DNA of 64,000 bases from Mucilaginibacter cryoferens (lineage in GTDB: Bacteria; Bacteroidota; Bacteroidia; Sphingobacteriales; Sphingobacteriaceae): contig NZ_JACHCR010000002.1 in assembly GCF_014205845.1 (NCBI RefSeq), positions 331,078 to 395,077 on the forward strand, in the 5' to 3' direction. Made by a program: the position numbers and the translations under genes. Positions 61,839 through 64,000 of this stretch are shown here, in pieces; position 1 is the stretch's first letter, and every line of letters starts with the position of its first letter. The notes below the pieces were generated by a model. That model saw only the letters and a program-made list of their open reading frames with translations. It was not told where the DNA came from and ran no database searches.

Positions 61839-63062
61839 ATGGAAACCACACAACGACAAACATACCTTGATTGGCTGAGGATCATATCCATCATAGGTGT
61901 GCTATTTTTCCACTCGGCCATGCCCTATGTTGCCGAAGATGGCTGGCACATTAAAAACGCGGAAACCAGCTATTTAATGATGGAATCAAATATGTTTCTG
62001 CACCTTTTTCGCATGCCGCTGCTCTTTTTTATTTCTGGTACCGTGAGTTATTACATGATGCAGCGGCGATCTACTTTAAACTTCATCGGCTTACGTTTCC
62101 GCAGGTTGTTTATTCCGCTTTTGGTGGGCATGTTTATCATCGTTCCGCCTCAAATTTATATGGAGCGGCTGGCACATGGTTATACAGGCAGCTTTTGGGA
62201 TTGGTATCCAAGTGTATTTGACTTTGTGCCCTACCCTAAAGGTAGCTTTAGCTGGCATCACCTATGGTTTATTGCCTATTTGTTTATTTACGACCTGATA
62301 TTCGCCCCCCTGTTTGCGTGGCTGATATCACCCAAAAGCGATGCCTTTAAAATAAAATTGGCTGCATTGGCTACAGGAAAATGGGTATATGTGTTGATGT
62401 TACCCGGCATTATCTGGTATGCGCTGATGAGCCGGAAATTTCCTGAAACCAATGATCTTGCACACGATGGTTGTTATTTTGTATACTGGTTATTTTTTCT
62501 GCTGGCAGGGTTTATATGTATACTGCAACCTAAATTAATGGATAGCCTGCAACGTAACCGCCGCTTTGCCTTAACTATCGGCTTTTTAGGGATATTACTC
62601 CTTGATTACTTACGATGGAATAAAATTGAACCCAACCATGAGCAATGGCATGTTCAAGCCGAATTATTTACGTATTTATTTGATGCCTTAAAGCCCATAA
62701 TTGCCTGGAGCTGGGTGTTGGCTTTGGTTGGATATGGCAAACATTACCTTAACCGTAAGCATATAGTATTGAATTATTTAAACCAGGCGGTATATCCATT
62801 TTACATACTGCATCAAACAGTTATAGTGATATTGGTTTACTATTTTGTTCGGGTACCTAACGAGAGTATCTTGTCTAAATACATCTACACGGTAGGTACT
62901 ACGTTTTTCATCACCGTATTAACTTACCATTTGTTTATCCGTCCGTTTGCGCTTACCCGCTTTCTATTTGGTATGAAACCAAAAGAAAAACCAAGGCAGG
63001 CAGAGATTGAGACGATAGAAATAAAGCCAGGGGTATTACATTCTTCCTTAAATTTGGAATAA
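61839..63062 (+). CDS. Acyltransferase family 3 membrane protein
   Basis: A 407-residue membrane protein with about ten helices. RQTYLDWLRIISIIGVLFFH and FLHLFRMPLLFFISGTVSYY are the acyltransferase-3 / OpgC-type signatures, and HHLWFIAYLFIYDL holds conserved His. It probably acylates a cell-surface glycan or another exported molecule. The kinase gene begins 6 bp after its stop, so they form an operon. Confidence 0.85.
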   Translation: METTQRQTYLDWLRIISIIGVLFFHSAMPYVAEDGWHIKNAETSYLMMESNMFLHLFRMPLLFFISGTVSYYMMQRRSTLNFIGLRFRRLFIPLLVGMFIIVPPQIYMERLAHGYTGSFWDWYPSVFDFVPYPKGSFSWHHLWFIAYLFIYDLIFAPLFAWLISPKSDAFKIKLAALATGKWVYVLMLPGIIWYALMSRKFPETNDLAHDGCYFVYWLFFLLAGFICILQPKLMDSLQRNRRFALTIGFLGILLLDYLRWNKIEPNHEQWHVQAELFTYLFDALKPIIAWSWVLALVGYGKHYLNRKHIVLNYLNQAVYPFYILHQTVIVILVYYFVRVPNESILSKYIYTVGTTFFITVLTYHLFIRPFALTRFLFGMKPKEKPRQAEIETIEIKPGVLHSSLNLE

Positions 63063-63068
63063 AATAAC

Positions 63069-64000
63069 ATGAAATTTTTCAGGAAATATATTTCCCCCGC
63101 TTTGTACGGCCTGTTGGTATATTTTACCGTCAGGCTGCTGCATGATACCGAACATGATGAAATGTTTTGGAAAAGAGATTGGGGTTTAAATATACTTGAA
63201 ATGAGCTGTAGTGTATTGGTGGGCTATTTAGGCATATATCTTTTTGAGTGGCTCTTTCGGTTTTATGACAGGCGCTGGCCGCTGCAATTTAATTACCAGG
63301 GAGTAGTAAGAGAATTAATTATACTGGTGTTTGCTAACTTAGTTTTGGTAAACCTCATATTTACTCCAATGGCTGCATTGACTGACGACGGTCTCTCCTG
63401 GGGCGATTTTGCGGACCTCACCATGATACCAACCTTATATGCCATTATTTATTACGGCATTGCGCGCAGCAGCACGTGGCTAAAGGCCTACGTGGTTAGT
63501 AAGGTTCAGTTAGAGAAACTGACTAACGATCAATTAGAAACCGAACTTAAGTTTTTGAAAGCTCAGTATCATCCCCACTTTTTGTTTAATGCTTTAAACA
63601 CTATTTATTTTCAGATGGATGAGGATGTACCGGCGGCCAAGCAAAGCACCGAACTGCTATCCAGTTTGTTGCGGTACCAGCTTTACGATCAGCAGCAGCA
63701 GGTACCTATAAGCCAGGAACTGGAGTATTTGCACAACTATATCAGGTTTCAGCAAATAAGAGTGAGCGACAGGTTGCGCCTGAGTGTTTGCTTTGATAAG
63801 CTACTTGCAGAGCAGCCTATTTATCCTTTATTATTATTACCCTTAGTAGAAAATGCCTTCAAATATGCCGGTGGGGATTATGAGATCAGCATCAACGCTA
63901 AAATTACGGATGGCGTATTTAATTTTACAGTACTTAACGATGTACCCGCGCAAATACAGGCAAAAGATAATTATACAGGTATAGGCCTGGAAAACTTGAA
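63069..64000 (+). CDS. Sensor histidine kinase, LytS/YehU type, cut by the window edge
   Basis: The window holds the first 310 residues. About four hydrophobic segments (from residue 10 to 140) are followed by the His_kinase domain: LKAQYHPHFLFNALN (phospho-acceptor His170) and the N-box LLLPLVENAFKYA, and at the edge GIGLENL of the G box. Such kinases pair with LytTR response regulators, whose gene should be just outside on the right. The stop codon is not in view. Confidence 0.88.
   Translation, partial: MKFFRKYISPALYGLLVYFTVRLLHDTEHDEMFWKRDWGLNILEMSCSVLVGYLGIYLFEWLFRFYDRRWPLQFNYQGVVRELIILVFANLVLVNLIFTPMAALTDDGLSWGDFADLTMIPTLYAIIYYGIARSSTWLKAYVVSKVQLEKLTNDQLETELKFLKAQYHPHFLFNALNTIYFQMDEDVPAAKQSTELLSSLLRYQLYDQQQQVPISQELEYLHNYIRFQQIRVSDRLRLSVCFDKLLAEQPIYPLLLLPLVENAFKYAGGDYEISINAKITDGVFNFTVLNDVPAQIQAKDNYTGIGLENL

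Noticed and set aside
1..64000. CRISPR array, prophage or integrated element
   Set aside because: No regularly spaced direct repeats with unique spacers, no integrase and no phage structural genes were seen; the repeats present are palindromic and scattered.

Overview
The window looks like chromosome from a Bacteroidota member of the Sphingobacteriaceae, most likely Mucilaginibacter or a close relative. The evidence is a SusD-type tail followed by glycoside hydrolases, promoter -7 boxes of the form TAnnTTTG, an LptD-like OstA protein, an N-acyl-ornithine carbamoyltransferase in place of an ordinary ornithine carbamoyltransferase, and a YpdA-type bacillithiol disulfide reductase. Genus is inferred from gene content only.

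Layout. 1-8160 is the end of a polysaccharide utilisation locus: the last 30 codons of a SusD/RagB protein, a small secreted protein, then GH5-ricin lipoprotein, GH30, GH2 and GH35 enzymes, a set that fits a beta-galactan or arabinogalactan-like target. 8160-8660 holds terminators, a truncated transposase fragment, an inverted repeat and tRNA-Ser(UGA). 8725-12275 (minus) is an envelope operon (PASTA protein, rhodanese, MltG, thioesterase, BrkB), divergent from ddl. 13581-18105 holds an ABC pair, a thioesterase, a DUF4375 protein, an MDR oxidoreductase and a Crp/Fnr regulator. 18394-24625 is housekeeping: rpsO, pnp, rpe, serC-serA. 24961-29644 (minus) has a beta-CASP nuclease-like protein, an ABC exporter, a small membrane protein and a SAM hydrolase. 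29745-33317 is phoH, purC, a STAS protein and RNase Z. 33445-41209 covers MlaD-like protein, amidase, LptD-like protein, CinA and a 2-oxoacid dehydrogenase E2. 41280-47549 (minus) has an S9 peptidase, aspartate kinase, proC and argB. 47753-50965 holds NDH-2, a CPA1 antiporter and a PaiB-like protein. 51136-57189 (minus) is the arginine operon: GNAT, S23-type four-helix-bundle protein, argG, cupin, argC, argD, argF'. After it come YpdA, the SRP RNA, a 2H phosphoesterase divergent from dinB, and an acyltransferase / LytS-type kinase operon that runs off the end, preceded by a pair of LytTR-like boxes.

The most unusual signal is a family of 28-bp GC-rich palindromic repeats. They lie between genes but also inside genes: one perfect copy is read in frame in the cupin N terminus, diverged copies form the ArgG C-terminal tail and the ArgC N terminus, and two copies supply the stop codons of serC and the cupin gene. 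They behave like protein-coding palindromic elements and are concentrated in the arg and ser operons. Other AT-rich inverted-repeat families sit in front of ddl and purC, behind purC, and on both sides of the S23-type gene.
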